From Pararge aegeria (Eukaryota; Arthropoda; Insecta; Lepidoptera; Nymphalidae), in contig NC_053197.1 of assembly GCF_905163445.1 (NCBI RefSeq), forward strand, positions 3,410,001 to 3,474,000: a DNA stretch of 64,000 nt, read 5' to 3'. Below, in pieces: positions 41,555 to 52,414 of the stretch; the first letter of the stretch is position 1; each line of letters begins with the position of its first letter. Position numbers and translations under genes: made by a program. The notes below the pieces were generated by a model that saw nothing but the letters and a program-made list of their open reading frames with translations, ran no database searches and was not told where the DNA came from.

Positions 41555-41697
41555 AGCTGACCTGCGCATTTTCGTCTGCAACAAATCGGTTAATTTCAGC
41601 CAAATCGGTTCATTTGTTGTGGCGTTAAAGCGTAACATTCATACATATACACATCTATCCACCTTCACAAACTTTCGCATTTATATTATTAGTACGA
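41555..41697 (-). mobile_element. Helitron-like element, short, decayed 3' end
   Basis: Minus-strand 5' end TCGTACTAATAATATAAATG (41697 leftward), followed by 'cgaaagtttgtgaagg'. The 3' side shows 'gcagacgaaaatgcgc' but no CTAG. Confidence 0.65.
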
Positions 41698-41700
41698 TAG

Positions 41701-42159
41701 TACGCATGCATTCGATCGTTGTCCTATATGCCTTGCTACTTGCTGTAATCCGTGAAGAATTATGTCCTTTATCTCCGACAACATTTATCAGATCTTTATT
41801 AAAATTAGACGATACATTTTTGATACACTTTCAAATAAAAATAGAATTATTAAAATCGGTTCAAATTTAACGTAGCTATAAAGTAAAATTGATAAAAATT
41901 TTCTTCCCACTTCCCGAAGGAAACTTATCTTATTATCGGAATAAAAAGTATCCTATATGTTGACCCGGAACATAAGCTAAACCAAATGTTATTTAAATCC
42001 ATTCAGTAATTTTTACGTGATGCCCGGACAGACAGACAAAAATTAAATAGAAATCTGTTTTGGACTCAGTATCGATTACAAAGAATCCCCCGGTCAAAAT
42101 TTTCATAATATTTTAAAGGTACAGAAATCTTCCAGTTAAAGTTTTATTATAAGTACAGA
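41701..42159 (-). mobile_element. Helitron-like element with alternative 5' module
   Basis: Minus-strand 5' end TCTGTACTTATAATAAAACT at 42159 with the required flanking T at 42160. 42055-42159 is shared with 59215-59310, while 41745-42010 follows the interior of the element at 31744-32181. The 3' terminus is eroded. Confidence 0.65.
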
Positions 42160-42336
42160 TAATATAAAATTTAAATTAAAATAATATAAAACTTAAAAAT
42201 AATATTAAAATATATTTACATCAATTATGAATTGTCCTAAAACATATTATTTTATACTTTATTAAATTCTATTGGAAAGTGGAAAATCTTGATATGTATC
42301 AGGTATTAAACCTGATAATTTACATCGATTTATCTA

Positions 42337-42570
42337 GAAGGGGCCGCAGTCCACCACGCTGGCCCAGTGCGGTTTGGTGGACTCAACATATCTTTGAGAA
42401 AATAATGTAGAACTCTCTGGCATGCAGGTTTTCTCACGATGTTTTTCTTCACCGTTGATCCAAGTTATATTTAATTTGTAAAACGCACATAACTTAAAAA
42501 AGTTACGGAGGTACGTGCTGGAATTCAAACTCGGCCACCCGCAAGTGAAGTCGAGATCCAACATTATGAT
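42337..42570 (-). mobile_element. SINE-C, lacking tail
   Basis: 'aaggggccgcagtccaccacgctggcccagtgcgg' through 'tctcacgatgtttttcttc' to the B box (ggaattcaaactcgg). The A box end is at 42555-42570. The distal tail is missing. Confidence 0.85.
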
Positions 42571-43374
42571 TTAGAAGCGGTGATAGCACCGTTTCTGAAT
42601 CATAAAAGAAATCGCCAAAAATAACAATATTTTTTTAACATTCATTCGAATATATAAGCCGGTAAAATTGTGGTCTACATTGAGGACTGGACTTTCTCCT
42701 CGCAAAGCAAAAAAGTTTATTTCCGGAACACATTTTAGCTCTCATTAAATTTGCGAAACTCGATTAAAACTATGGAAAGTTTATATTAGATTTTATTAGA
42801 GCGAAGTGACCATCAATTAGAGTTGTTACACGCGAAGGGACTGGAAAACGAAAATAAAGTTGTTACTAAGTACTCTGTATGACCCTTCGCTGAAAATAAC
42901 AGGCCCGTAAAAGATAATGTTATGTTTAGTTGAAGAGTTAGTCCGCTCATTAAAAACGTAACTTCGTGTTATGGCTTAGTCAAAGAGCTGGCGGTTAATT
43001 TAAGACATGTTCTTAAACAATTATAAACAAACGATTGCTTAAAATAATAAGATATTAAGCAAGTTGTCAATTTGTATCGTGAAAAAGTTGTGCTGATTTC
43101 TCAAAAGTATTACACAAAAGTACACAAAATCAGCATAAACTATAACTTATTGAGCATTTTGAAATGCCCTACTTTTGTTTTTCTTAACAGGAAAGGTAAA
43201 ATCAACCTGATGTTGGTTAGCAGCAATAAGAATAGATTTAATTTTTTTAATTATAATCTTTTTTTACAGAAATTACATCCATTTATAAAAAATAATAAAA
43301 AAAAAAAAAAATTAATATAATTAAAAATTGCATTCGTTACAAAATATCTCATCTATGTGAGTTTGTTATCTTCC
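42571..43374. other. No recognised feature
   Basis: AT-rich. An 82-codon ORF (43072-43320) ends in an A run and is not convincing. Confidence 0.4.
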
Positions 43375-43445
43375 ACAATGAGAATTGTGGTGGGAGACCC
43401 GTGCTCTTGTCGGTCGGTAATGGGTTGATATGATGATGATAATAT
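43375..43445 (+). mobile_element. SINE-C, tail fragment
   Basis: 'cacaatgagaattgtggtgggagacccgtgc', 'ggtaatgggttgatatgatgatgat' and a TA run. The last 70 bp of the family. Confidence 0.75.
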
Positions 43446-43554
43446 ATATATATAAAAAAAAATATTTTCAACCGCGACGTAACAATCAACAATATACTCG
43501 TACCTGGTATAAATAAGTGTTTACCAGTAAGCACGTGTCGTGACGAAATATAAC

Positions 43555-43700
43555 AGTGCAGGCAGCTACATTCTCTCTTCCACTACTACCATATATTGCG
43601 ATCATTAAGCCGTCTTGCCGAGCGTAGTGATTATCCAAATCCTCCCACGAGGACAGTCTTTTGTTCAGCCGTGGACTGGCTAAAGGCTATTCATTAATGA
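43555..43700 (+). repeat. RTE-like 3' end fragment
   Basis: 'taccatatattgcgatcattaagccg', 'cacgaggacagtcttttgttcagccgtggactgg'. Same order as 7205-7340. Confidence 0.55.
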
Positions 43701-44170
43701 CTTATTAAGTATGGCATATTTTTTTATAAGTTTAGTGTATCATAAGTTTCGGGTTTCGGAAAGACACAAATAATGTTTAGCTCAACTACTGCTAACATCA
43801 AAGGTATTCTCTTATGTAACTGTTGCCTGCTCTTTGCCTAGTAAACGAATTTAATCTGATTTTTATCTATTTTTCCAGAGTGAAAAAGCGAAGTTAGAAA
43901 CTGCAGCGAGGAGTTTAAAATAATATCTACAGTTAATTCTAAGTGCTCTCTCTCTCTCCATTCCTAGATCGAATGATAAGTCGTTGAATGAGTGTCGTCG
44001 AACTGCGTCGTTGTATTAGAGTTTTAGTTACCCGCAACTTCATTTTCATAGGAGAGAGGATTTTAAAATAAGTTTGGCGGGCTTTTTCGATTATTATCAC
44101 AATATATTTATGACAATAACTGAGGTTAACGACTTAATGTGTCGATGAGGAAAATTTGGAAATTTATAAT
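43701..44170. other. No recognised feature
   Basis: Unassigned; a CT-repeat (43946-43957) is present. Confidence 0.4.
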
Positions 44171-44171
44171 T

Positions 44172-44282
44172 TCCGAATTATCTGGTTTGATCTGGTGGGA
44201 AACTTTGACCGTGGCTAGTTATCACCATACCGATGAGGACCAAGAGCTAGCTTGTGGTGGTCCTTAAAAAACTTATCATTGT
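44172..44282 (+). mobile_element. SINE-B, central fragment
   Basis: 'ttccgaattatctggtttgatctggtgggaaactttgacc', then 'gctagttatcaccataccg'. The tRNA-like head and the 3' half are both absent. Confidence 0.6.
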
Positions 44283-44544
44283 ACAACGTTGCCTTAAGTA
44301 CTCGCAAGGTCTTCTCATTCAAACGGTTTCAATTGTATCAAGATTTAGGCTTGGAGTCAGACAAACAGAAAGATTTATAAAAAAGGCCGGCACTATCTTT
44401 TAAACGTGTATTATAAGTATAACTCATCAATCTAGTCACATGTACACCTTAGTAGTTATTGAAAACGTGGTATAGCTTGGGAATTATTACGCAGTAGGTA
44501 ACTTTGTAACTGACAAACATTTAAGTTCTTTCTTACTTATTCTA

Positions 44545-44940
44545 TTTTCAAACCCAGACGCAAAAACAACGGTGTGTGTGTGTGTGTGTGTCTGTGGCAT
44601 CGTATTTCCCCCAACGGATGAACCAATTTTGATTTTGTTTGTTTGCTTAACAGGTTAATTAGTCGGGAGTGCTCATAGCCATGTTTGATGAAAATCAATC
44701 CAAGATGGCCGCGGCCACAAAATGTCAGATTTCACGACTACCTCAATCGTCCATCTAATGAAAGGGCTTGAATAGTTGAATACTAAAGTATGACAAATTT
44801 TAAATCCAAGATGGCCGCCACCACAACATCGCGATTTTTTTCCAACTCCCTTAATATGGGTATCAAATGCTTGACTATGTAAATTTACTAACTGAAATAC
44901 ACTGAGTTAAAAGTTCAACTTTAATATTATAATGGTCAGA
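44545..44940 (+). repeat. H-family repeat with (GT)n
   Basis: 'aacccagacgcaaaaacaacgg', GT repeats (44572-44591), 'acggatgaaccaattttgat', 'agtcgggagtgctcatagcc' and two 'caagatggccgc' blocks (44701, 44810). The duplicated block suggests internal repetition. Superfamily not determined. Confidence 0.65.
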
Positions 44941-45129
44941 GTCATATCCACCCGGCTCCGCAATCCAACTTTTAATTAAATGAAAATTTCTTACTAATTT
45001 AACAACTTGTGCAAAGTCAATAAAAAGCTCTGACTCACTTTAAAATTTGTAATCATTTTAATAAATCTGGGGTTTTGTAACCACAGTGTTGTTATCCTTA
45101 ATAATATCTATTATATGAGAGTATGTTAG

Positions 45130-45265
45130 AGCCCTTCTTTTAGCGCGGGTGGCGTACGAGGCAACTAAGGGAGCACAGCAGCGTCCTCAGTGCTATAACT
45201 ACCATCTATTGCGATCGGTCCGTCTGTCCAGAATGGAGATTATGGCTTGAGATTGCTATAATAAT
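45130..45265 (+). repeat. RTE-like 3' region fragment
   Basis: 'gtggcgtacgaggcaactaagggagcacagcagcgtcc' then 'accatctattgcgatcggtccgtctgtcc'. This combination precedes the '...ctgcccagcgtgg' ends of RTE-like elements. Confidence 0.5.
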
Positions 45266-45374
45266 AATAATAATAACCCGGCATCATCATCGGCGTTCTT
45301 GATAATAGCAGTGCATTGCGCTACTGGGATCGAACGATTATCACTAGTAGTATATTACAGCTAATATACCTGAT

Positions 45375-45597
45375 ATAGTGCTAGTCGACTGATCAGTGCG
45401 CCGTGCAATAATTGAATCTGGTGAAAGCTGAAAAGGAAAAAGTATCTAAATACTTGGACGAGATTACCGCCATGTGGAATGTTGAGTTGACGGTTATTGT
45501 TCCCATCGTCGTTTCAGTCAATGGTCTTCTCACGAAAAGCTTCGACCAACACATTATGAAGCTTTCGCTTGGTTGTTGGATCAAGGGTCAAACGTAA
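45375..45597 (+). pseudogene. G-type LINE ORF, C-terminal remnant
   Basis: The frame from 45412 reads LVKAEKEKVSKYLDEI, then WNVELTVIVPIVVSVNGLL, then KSFDQHIMKLSLGCWIKGQ. This block recurs in lepidopteran non-LTR element proteins (VPIVVSxNGLixKSLDQHLxxLSLGxWIKGQ). It is intact over about 60 codons but cut off at 45597, where LINE-D sequence begins. Confidence 0.78.
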
Positions 45598-45912
45598 AGC
45601 TTACAGAAAAATCCTATTGTAACGTTAAGGATTACTTAAACGATAAATAAACTTGGGTGTGAATTGTTCTAACTTCATGGCTTAATGTACTTACTGTGAG
45701 ATGGTGATAATAAAAAAAAAACCGGCTAAGTTTGTTGTGGGCTCTTCTTAGACCAGGGCGCGTTTGGAACCCTCGTTACTTTAGGTTTAAGTTGGCGATC
45801 CCCTTACAATTATGTAAACATATTATAATTATGTAATATGTATAAACGCTTCATAAGTGCCTGAGATAGGCCTACGTGAATAAATAAATATTGATTTTGA
45901 ATTTGAATTTGA
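45598..45912 (+). mobile_element. LINE-D 3' end, tandem copy 1
   Basis: Starts within the ORF end (KLTEKSYCNVKDYLNDK, with a premature TAA before TWV), followed by the full tail: 'gtgagatggtgataat', 'gtttgttgtgggc', 'gaccagggcgcgtttgg' and an 'aataaataaatattgattttgaa' end. Confidence 0.85.
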
Positions 45913-45920
45913 CATACGGT

Positions 45921-46187
45921 AATAAGCTTGGGTACGAACTGCTCTAACGTCATAACTAAATATTAATTGACTGTGAGATGGTGATATTAAAAACTTGGTC
46001 AAGTTGTCTGTGGGTTTTTCTTAGACGATGGTGCATTTGGAGCCCTCCTAGCTTTAAGTTTACGAATGGAGTTACGAGTATCACTCTCAAAATAATGGAA
46101 ACATAAATAACATGAATAAAAGCTTCATAAGTATCTATGATGGACCGACATGAATAAAAAATGTTTGAAAGAGAATTTGAATTTTGA
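45921..46187 (+). mobile_element. LINE-D 3' tail, tandem copy 2
   Basis: Begins 'aataagcttgggtacgaactgctctaac', the counterpart of 45646, giving a 275-bp period. It is more diverged than copy 1 (acgatggtgcatttgg for accagggcgcgtttgg). Confidence 0.82.
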
Positions 46188-46190
46188 ATA

Positions 46191-47164
46191 TTCACAAATA
46201 CCTTTTATTATCAATTCTTAGTTCAGCGAAGTAGTGGTAACACGTTTGACGATGCTATGTTCTTTGTATAGAGCTTTTATACTGTGCGAAAGAGTTAGCA
46301 TGACGTCGGCTGCATATTATGCATCTATTTTTTACTGGCGTGGGTTATAACAGAGCACAAGCTTTTTAGTCTTGTAAAATTATCGCAGTTGAAATTAGTA
46401 CGTACTTAAAGACGACTACTACTATCATAAAGACGATCCTTAAGTGGTCTAACAGTCTGGTGACTGTTATTTTACGTCGTTAAGACGTGATATTTGATGA
46501 CATTAATCGCTGTGGCTGACGCTGCAAAAACTGCTTACTCCTGAGTATTCCCTTGGGAAACCAGAGAGGGACGTATCTCGCAATGTACCTAATTAAAGTA
46601 ATAGTATAAGATTGTTTGTGTGACATCTTAGTTATAGTTGAGCAGGAGGATGTTTAATTTCTGGATAATAAGGGTTTAATAATACTGGTTGTATCTTTAT
46701 TATCTTGTAGCAAAACTTTGTACCCCTTATTAAAAAAATTACGCGGACGAAGGAGTATGAATTTTACCACACAGTGCAGAATGCTCATATTTATTAAAGA
46801 TTATGTATAAAAATTTCATTAAATCAATAAAAACCACATTAGTCATACTACCATGTATTTGACACATACACGCATATATGCTTTTTTTTAAATAATTTAT
46901 TGTTTGCAAAAAAAAACAGGCAAATTGACAGTGTATCCTTGGCAAAATCTGCGATTGAAGAAGTATATAGTTGTTGACAAAAGAACCTGAGTAATGTTCA
47001 AACTTATAATTTGAATTAATCATGGTCGAATTTCGACCAGTGAGCGACAACTAACTAAAACATACTATTCTTGTATAACATGATACCGTAGATAATAATA
47101 GATCTACCTGTACCAAAGTTTAACCTATGTAATTAAACAAATTTTATTAATCGTGGCTACTTCA
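46191..47164. other. No recognised feature
   Basis: A 103-codon minus-strand ORF (46739-47050) shows no recognisable domain and AT-biased codons. Confidence 0.4.
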
Positions 47165-47169
47165 CGATC

Positions 47170-47370
47170 GATGAATTCCTTAAGGACATGGCTGCTTGGA
47201 AGCAGGCCGCTGCGCTCTTGTTGAAGGGCAATCTGCTGAGTTTCTTGCCGAATCTTCTCGGTAGAATCCGTCTTCTAAACCAGTGATAGAGTCAAAACAA
47301 ACAGACTGACTAGACGTTTCAAAAGTGCCTATAAACTAGGCCTACTTGATATAAAGGATTTTTGAATTTG
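47170..47370 (-). mobile_element. E-family end, near full length
   Basis: Minus-strand copy with 'gcaatctgctgagtttcttgccgaatcttctcggtagaatccg', 'agacgtttcaaaagtgcctataaactaggcctactt' and the terminal 'ttgaatttgg'. Confidence 0.8.
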
Positions 47371-47720
47371 GTTTTTTTTAAATTGGTATTTGGGTTCTTA
47401 CATTTTGGAGATGGAAAATCATACTTTTAATCCCGTACGTACCTATGCACGTCTGAGCATGTAAATCGATCTTAGTGTAACTTTGGTTAGCTTGCATGTT
47501 AAAGACAGATACATTTATTCCTCGGACAACGTTGAAAACAAAAGACTACTATGCATAACTACTATAAATAAACTTGGAAGTTTATCTTGTGGGATACTGT
47601 GGGAATCAAACTCCGCTTGCGTGGTTTAGCTTATCTCAATCTAGCTATACTTCTATTCTCACACTAAGCCTAACTATAATTATGCGTATATATTTACGTA
47701 TTGTATAATTAATTAATTTG
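47371..47720. other. No recognised feature
   Basis: Unassigned AT-rich interval. Confidence 0.4.
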
Positions 47721-47724
47721 TTTA

Positions 47725-47925
47725 TTTATAATTATAAATGCGAAATAGTGCTTGTTTGTTGGTTTGTCCTTCATCAATCATAACAAAAAAAGGCAAATTT
47801 TTTAATCAAGTTAAGCCGATGTAGATTAACTTATTGTACACGTATATGATCAAAGTACTGGAGCGGCTTTTCGTTTCGTTTTATGTTCCCCTTACAAAGT
47901 TATAAAATATAATTCCCACTTTTGT
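47725..47925 (+). repeat. Helitron-like 5' part
   Basis: 'taattataaatgcgaaatagtgcttgtttgttgg' and 'gagcggcttttcgtttcg'. Interior only, no CTAG end. Confidence 0.45.
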
Positions 47926-47989
47926 ACTCTTATATGTTTTTTTTTAATTGATCGATTCACTGCCAGTCAAAATTATTTCTTATAAAATT

Positions 47990-48080
47990 TATCATGTCAT
48001 TCAAAGTCTGTAGTGACTCCGTTTTTCAGAAGGCAGATTCTTTCCAGAATAAGGCGGCAAGAAACTCAGCATTTAAAATA
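47990..48080 (+). repeat. E-family internal fragment
   Basis: 'aaagtctgtagtgactccgtttttcagaaggcagattctttcc' and 'ggcaagaaactcagca'. Confidence 0.65.
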
Positions 48081-48299
48081 ATAAATTATTTCTTGGCAGG
48101 AGTAGTAACACATGCTGAAATTATATGAAATAGAGATGCCTCTCACCGCAAGTATGTGAGAGAGAAATCTGAAGTAATATTTCCGCTTGAGATTTCCTCT
48201 CAGCTAAAACTGTTACTTTGAGAAATGGTCAAAAGTTAAATGTACGCGAGTTGAGTTCGATGCGATTTAACGAAAATAATCTCAAAATTTTTCATAAAT

Positions 48300-48372
48300 T
48301 TATACAAATATTGTTATGCAAAGGCGGGCTTATTGCTACAGCAATCTCTTCCAAACAAACCTTGGGGAAAGT
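48300..48372 (-). repeat. T-family LINE 3' end, ATTGCT variant
   Basis: 'tatgcaaaggcgggcttattgctacagcaatctcttccaaacaaacc'. The hairpin arms ATTGCT (48332-48337) and AGCAAT (48340-48345) are perfectly paired. Confidence 0.7.
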
Positions 48373-48420
48373 TATTAAATGTAGTAAAGGGTATCTAAAT
48401 AGTATCTTCAAAAAAAAAAT

Positions 48421-48545
48421 GAATGAATAATTGAATGAATGAATGAATAACTTTTATTGTACACCATATAAACATATAGAAAAATTATAAATAAAAATAT
48501 AACAAAAAGTATACAAGAAAAGAGGTAAGTGGTGCATATAAATAA
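48421..48545 (-). repeat. LINE-type 3' end with (GAAT)n
   Basis: GAAT repeats (48420-48450), then 'taacttttattgtacaccatataaacatatagaaaa'. On the minus strand this is a '...gtgtacaataaaagtt' end followed by ATTC repeats, like the T-family copy at 27835. It may continue that family. Confidence 0.5.
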
Positions 48546-49595
48546 AAAATGGTGGTGGAATGCACTTTGATCCATTACCTTTCCATGTTAATAGTAGTGA
48601 TTCACGATAGCAACTAACTCATTGCTCATTTCAAGGTTTAACTAGCGAACGCTGGGGCTGAACTATGCCGTCATATTATGTTGTTAAGCCAAACTCAAAT
48701 ATTTGCGCAGGCTTCCCTTTGGGAAATAGGGCTAAACTGTTTGGCCGCAGGCTCTGGTTGTTTGCACAGTGGGTACTTGCGCTTTTACGTGCTACCTTCA
48801 AATGGTTTTCAATGGCGGGAAAGAGAAAATACCTATTTCTTGTAAAATTATTATTAGTTAGTTATTAGACTATTATTTTTTTGAGATTATTGTGTTGTAC
48901 GACCCACTTTTTAAAGATATATATTACAAAGTGAAAAAACAAATATTAACGGTTTGTCAACTTAACTATGTGGTTCATATTTTAGTATCTAGTTGTTAGA
49001 AAATTTAGGTCCACTCTCGCTTGATGCATACCTTGTATGCACGCTAAAGAATTAAACATATTTTGTGCTGCAACTTAACATTTTATTTATTCGAAATGAA
49101 ATGATATAGTTGCGAGCAAGTTCAAGTTATTAACAATAATAATTATCGACTTTTTTTCCTTTGTTCAATCACAGCCAACTACCAGTTTGGTTTTAATTTT
49201 CATCGTCAAAAGAATTGTTCACGTTTAATTTTTATTTCCCCACAGTGCTTATACAATTTGTACTTTTAATTTACCATTGAAAGAAGTAACACTTCAAAAA
49301 ATATAATGTAAGTAATTAGTTTTACGTTTGTAATGAAGTTTTCAGCAAATAACAGTAAGTCAAAAGTCTAGACTCGGTTTTATGAGTCACCCCGAGCGAG
49401 CGTGTTTGATTGCCGTGTCGATCGCACATTAAACTCACCGACTCTTTCCAGTGGCGTACACGCCACCAGCCACCAGCCACCTACATTCAATGTTAAACAT
49501 GGATACTACTATCTAGAAATAACTATTCTGTGTGAAGAGGCATTAAATAATAAAATGAAAACTGAAACGATCGTGTTGAAAGTATGTAGCTATGC
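48546..49595. other. No recognised feature
   Basis: Unassigned; a 67-codon ORF (48665-48868) is unrecognised. Confidence 0.4.
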
Positions 49596-49690
49596 TTTGC
49601 TGCTTAGCGGCAGAAATAAGTATAGCGGGAGTTCTTCCCCGGACGAGCTTTATCGCAAAAAAATCTTACTCTACAGAGGCAGCGTTTTTT
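49596..49690 (+). repeat. F-family 3' fragment
   Basis: 'gctttgctgcttagcggcagaaataagtatagcggg', 'ccccggacgagctttatcgc' and 'cttactctac'. It lies within a 111-codon ORF (49402-49737) that I therefore do not accept. Confidence 0.65.
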
Positions 49691-49954
49691 TTGGACAACC
49701 ACCTAGAACCGTAGCTCCGTTGCTGCGTGCAATATAATATAAGTAAAGAACTGTGTGAAGAGAAACGATCTTGATGAAATATGGCAAGTATGAAGCATCT
49801 AGATATTTATTTAAATTCAAATCTTGATTTAAAAAAATTAAATTCGTTACCATGCCTTGACCGCTAAATTATCTTGGTAAAATTTAGAAAATTAGTTTTC
49901 TAAGCAACATCGTACCGGAACGCTAAACGTTTTGTTGTGTATAGACGTTGCTCT

Positions 49955-50078
49955 CACCAGAGAAAATTCAGAAATTATAGATTCTTAGGAATCTATATTA
50001 TTGCCTCTGCCGGGAACCGAACCCGACATTTCCAACTTAAAACAGTGCTCACCGTTGTGCCAGAGAAGTTATCGAAAA
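49955..50078 (-). mobile_element. SINE-B, head fragment
   Basis: 'agagaaaattcagaaattatag', B box as 'gggaaccgaacccgacat' and A box/head 'gctcaccgttgtgccagag'. The 3' half is absent. Confidence 0.7.
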
Positions 50079-50454
50079 ATGAATACTTAACTGGAAATGA
50101 TTACGTGATGTGTGTGGTGATGTCACAAGAATAATATAATATGTATGCAATTTTTAGACTATTCCAGTCTCACATCCTAACTCTTTGCACCATATCCACG
50201 CAGTGAACGGCATACAAGCGTTACGTGGAAATGTTTAAGAAAAAAACAACCCCCGCCGAATATGGCTTTGTACTCATAATTGGCTATTAACAGTGCTTTT
50301 CGAGTTAACCTCTGAAATACATTGGAATATTACTGGCGGAAATTGAAGCTCTTTATAAAAGGGGTTAGACCGGAACAGTTTTTATTACGGTTAGCTTCAT
50401 AGAAATTTTGCTGGTACGAATTTACCTACTAGTTTATTGGATTGGAACTGACTC
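50079..50454. other. No recognised feature
   Basis: Unassigned sequence. Confidence 0.4.
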
Positions 50455-50638
50455 ATTGGTCTTGTAGTTAGCGTATTCCATAACATATCATCAGGTCCTA
50501 GCTTCGATTCCCGGGTAGAGTCGATAAATTTTATTGAGTTTTTCGAACAACGACGTTTTGAAGTCTGGAATTAGAAAATTGTAAACCTCTAGCATTGGAG
50601 AGTAGGTACGTAATGTCGGTCCTGTTAATTATACCTTA
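50455..50638 (+). mobile_element. SINE-L (tRNA-like head family), copy 2
   Basis: A box 'ggtcttgtagttagcg' and B box 'gcttcgattcccggg'. The body, with 'gataaattttattgagtttttcg', ends against a SINE-A. Confidence 0.6.
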
Positions 50639-51150
50639 GACGGCCGATTGGCGCAGCGGACAGCAACCCAGCTTTCTGAATCCAAGGCTGTGGCTTCGAT
50701 TCTCACAACTGGAAAATGTTTATGTGATGAAGACGAGTGTTTTTCAGTGTCTGGATGTTTATCTGTATACTATAAGTATTTATGTATAATATTCATAAAA
50801 ATGACGACCGATTTACGCAGTGGGCAGCGACCTTGCTTTCTGAGCCCAAGGCCGTGGGTTCGATTCCCCACAACTGGAAAATGTTTCTGTGACGAACATG
50901 AATGTTTTTCAGTGTCTGGGTGTTTATCTGTATTTTATAAGTATTTATGTATATAAGTATCTTTATTCATAAAATTATTCATCATAATGCAAGCTACGCT
51001 TACTTTGGGGCTAGATGGCGATGTGTGTATTGTCGCAGTATATTTATTTATTTTAAATATTCATCAGTCATATTATTACCAATAACACAAGCTACGCTTA
51101 CTTTGGGGCTAGCTGGCGATGCGTGTATTGACGTATTATATTGATTTATT
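50639..51150 (+). mobile_element. SINE-A with a second SINE-A nested inside
   Basis: The outer copy runs 50639-50802 and resumes at about 51059-51150. The break falls in the '...cataaaaat|attcatcagtcat' stretch that is continuous in other copies. The inner copy (50803-51058) is full length, starting gacgaccgatttacgcagtg with an intact B box. The outer copy keeps its own head (gacggccgattggcgcagc) and tail. Confidence 0.92.
50803..51058 (+). mobile_element. SINE-A, inner (younger) copy
   Basis: Full-length element whose B box 'ggttcgattcccc' has one extra C. It ends 'gtcgcagtatatttatttatttt' before the outer copy resumes with 'aaatattcatcag'. Confidence 0.9.
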
Positions 51151-51182
51151 TAATAACTTATACCTGAAATGTGATAATAATC

Positions 51183-51300
51183 GTTTAAGCCAACCATTGG
51201 AGCAGCGTGGGGGGTCAATCTGATTCCATGTCTCCGAGGAGATAGGAGGTCTGTGCCCAGCATTGGGATGGTACTTAGCTGATGTGGATGCTATTGGATT
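51183..51300 (+). repeat. RTE-like 3' end fragment
   Basis: 'ccattggagcagcgtgggg', 'ctccgaggagataggaggtctgtgcccagcattgggatgg' and 'tgatgtggatg'. Confidence 0.65.
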
Positions 51301-51800
51301 CGTTATTTTAATTGCCTCGTCGGGCTATTAGTATCAAAAGGTTGTTAGTACCAGATCGACGTTAGGAAATTGATACGTAACCCATGCTTTGGAGAGAACG
51401 TTAGGCGTTCGGTTCTGACTATCTACAATCAAAAATCATAAAGTAATCGAGTTAAATAATAAATTGTGCATGAAACTCTTGGCCATTGGAAGTGAACTAT
51501 TCACACATCTATTCATATATACACTTCAAATTATGATCGCTAAGCAAAATCTAAAACACAAATAATACTTTCTTGCTCATCAAAGTAAATTGGGGTCAAA
51601 AATTACTTAATATATTTTGAGGCGACCGCCCTGTTATTATGGTTTCACTTATAATGGACTCCATAACATATTTCTTGGCCGACACATAAATTTAACCGTA
51701 CTCGCATGAATATATTATTGTGTATCTAAAAAAGAAAAAATTAATTGTTTTTTTGTTCTGCGTTATGAAAATTCAGTAATATATTATTATATGCCATAAA
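51301..51800. other. No recognised feature
   Basis: Unassigned sequence. Confidence 0.4.
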
Positions 51801-51995
51801 TCCAAATATATAAAAGAGAAACCATAGACTAACTCACTGACAAATCACGAAATCTCAGGAACTAAGAAACAGTTTAGAGAAATTATCCCCCTAAGTGGGT
51901 GAAATAGGGGTTGGAAGTTTGTATTAAAGGCTATGTTTTTGAAGTTAGATACGTGGAAAAATGCATGATCTTATCGCTTCATAACTATATCATTC
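51801..51995 (+). mobile_element. Helitron-like element, 5' part
   Basis: TC at 51801 after an A, then 'caaatatataaaagagaaacc'. The interior 'cccctaagtgggtgaaataggggttgg' parallels 13744-14121. No 3' terminus. Confidence 0.6.
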
Positions 51996-52045
51996 TATGC
52001 TACCTGAGGCTTTATATATATAAATAAATAAATAAATAAATAAAT

Positions 52046-52271
52046 ATACTACGACAATACACACACCGCCACCTAGTCCCAAAGTAAGCGTAGCTTGTGT
52101 TATGGGTACTAAGATCACTGATGAATATTTTTATGAATAATATACATATAAACACCCAGACACTGAAAAACATTCATGTTCATCACATAAACATTTTCCC
52201 GTTGTGGGAATCGAACCCACGGCCTTGGACTCAGAAAGCAGGGTCGCTGCAAACTGCGCCAATCGGCCTTC
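52046..52271 (-). mobile_element. SINE-A, full length
   Basis: AAAT-repeat tail (52019-52045), full body, intact B box, head ending ggccttc. It borders the inverted-repeat segment at 52273. Confidence 0.9.
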
Positions 52272-52272
52272 A

Positions 52273-52414
52273 CTATAATGCTGTACTGCTTTAATTGTAT
52301 ATCAATTTACTATTATTAGCCGTGTGTTTGACTTGTTTTATTAAAAATAAATACACAAAACTAAACCATTCATCATCCTATCACGTAGTTTGACGTTTTT
52401 AGCCAAATACCGTT
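52273..52414 (-). repeat. Long inverted repeat, right copy
   Basis: Reverse-oriented counterpart of 37508-37650, confined exactly between a full SINE-A and a SINE-A lacking its 3' half. Confidence 0.88.

Noticed and set aside
46739..47050. 103-codon minus-strand ORF
   Set aside because: No recognisable motif; composition equals the AT-rich background.
49402..49737. 111-codon plus-strand ORF
   Set aside because: Its second half is F-family repeat sequence and no known domain is seen.
50648..50956. 102-codon plus-strand ORF with internal repetition
   Set aside because: It reads through two nested SINE-A copies; the repetition is SINE sequence.
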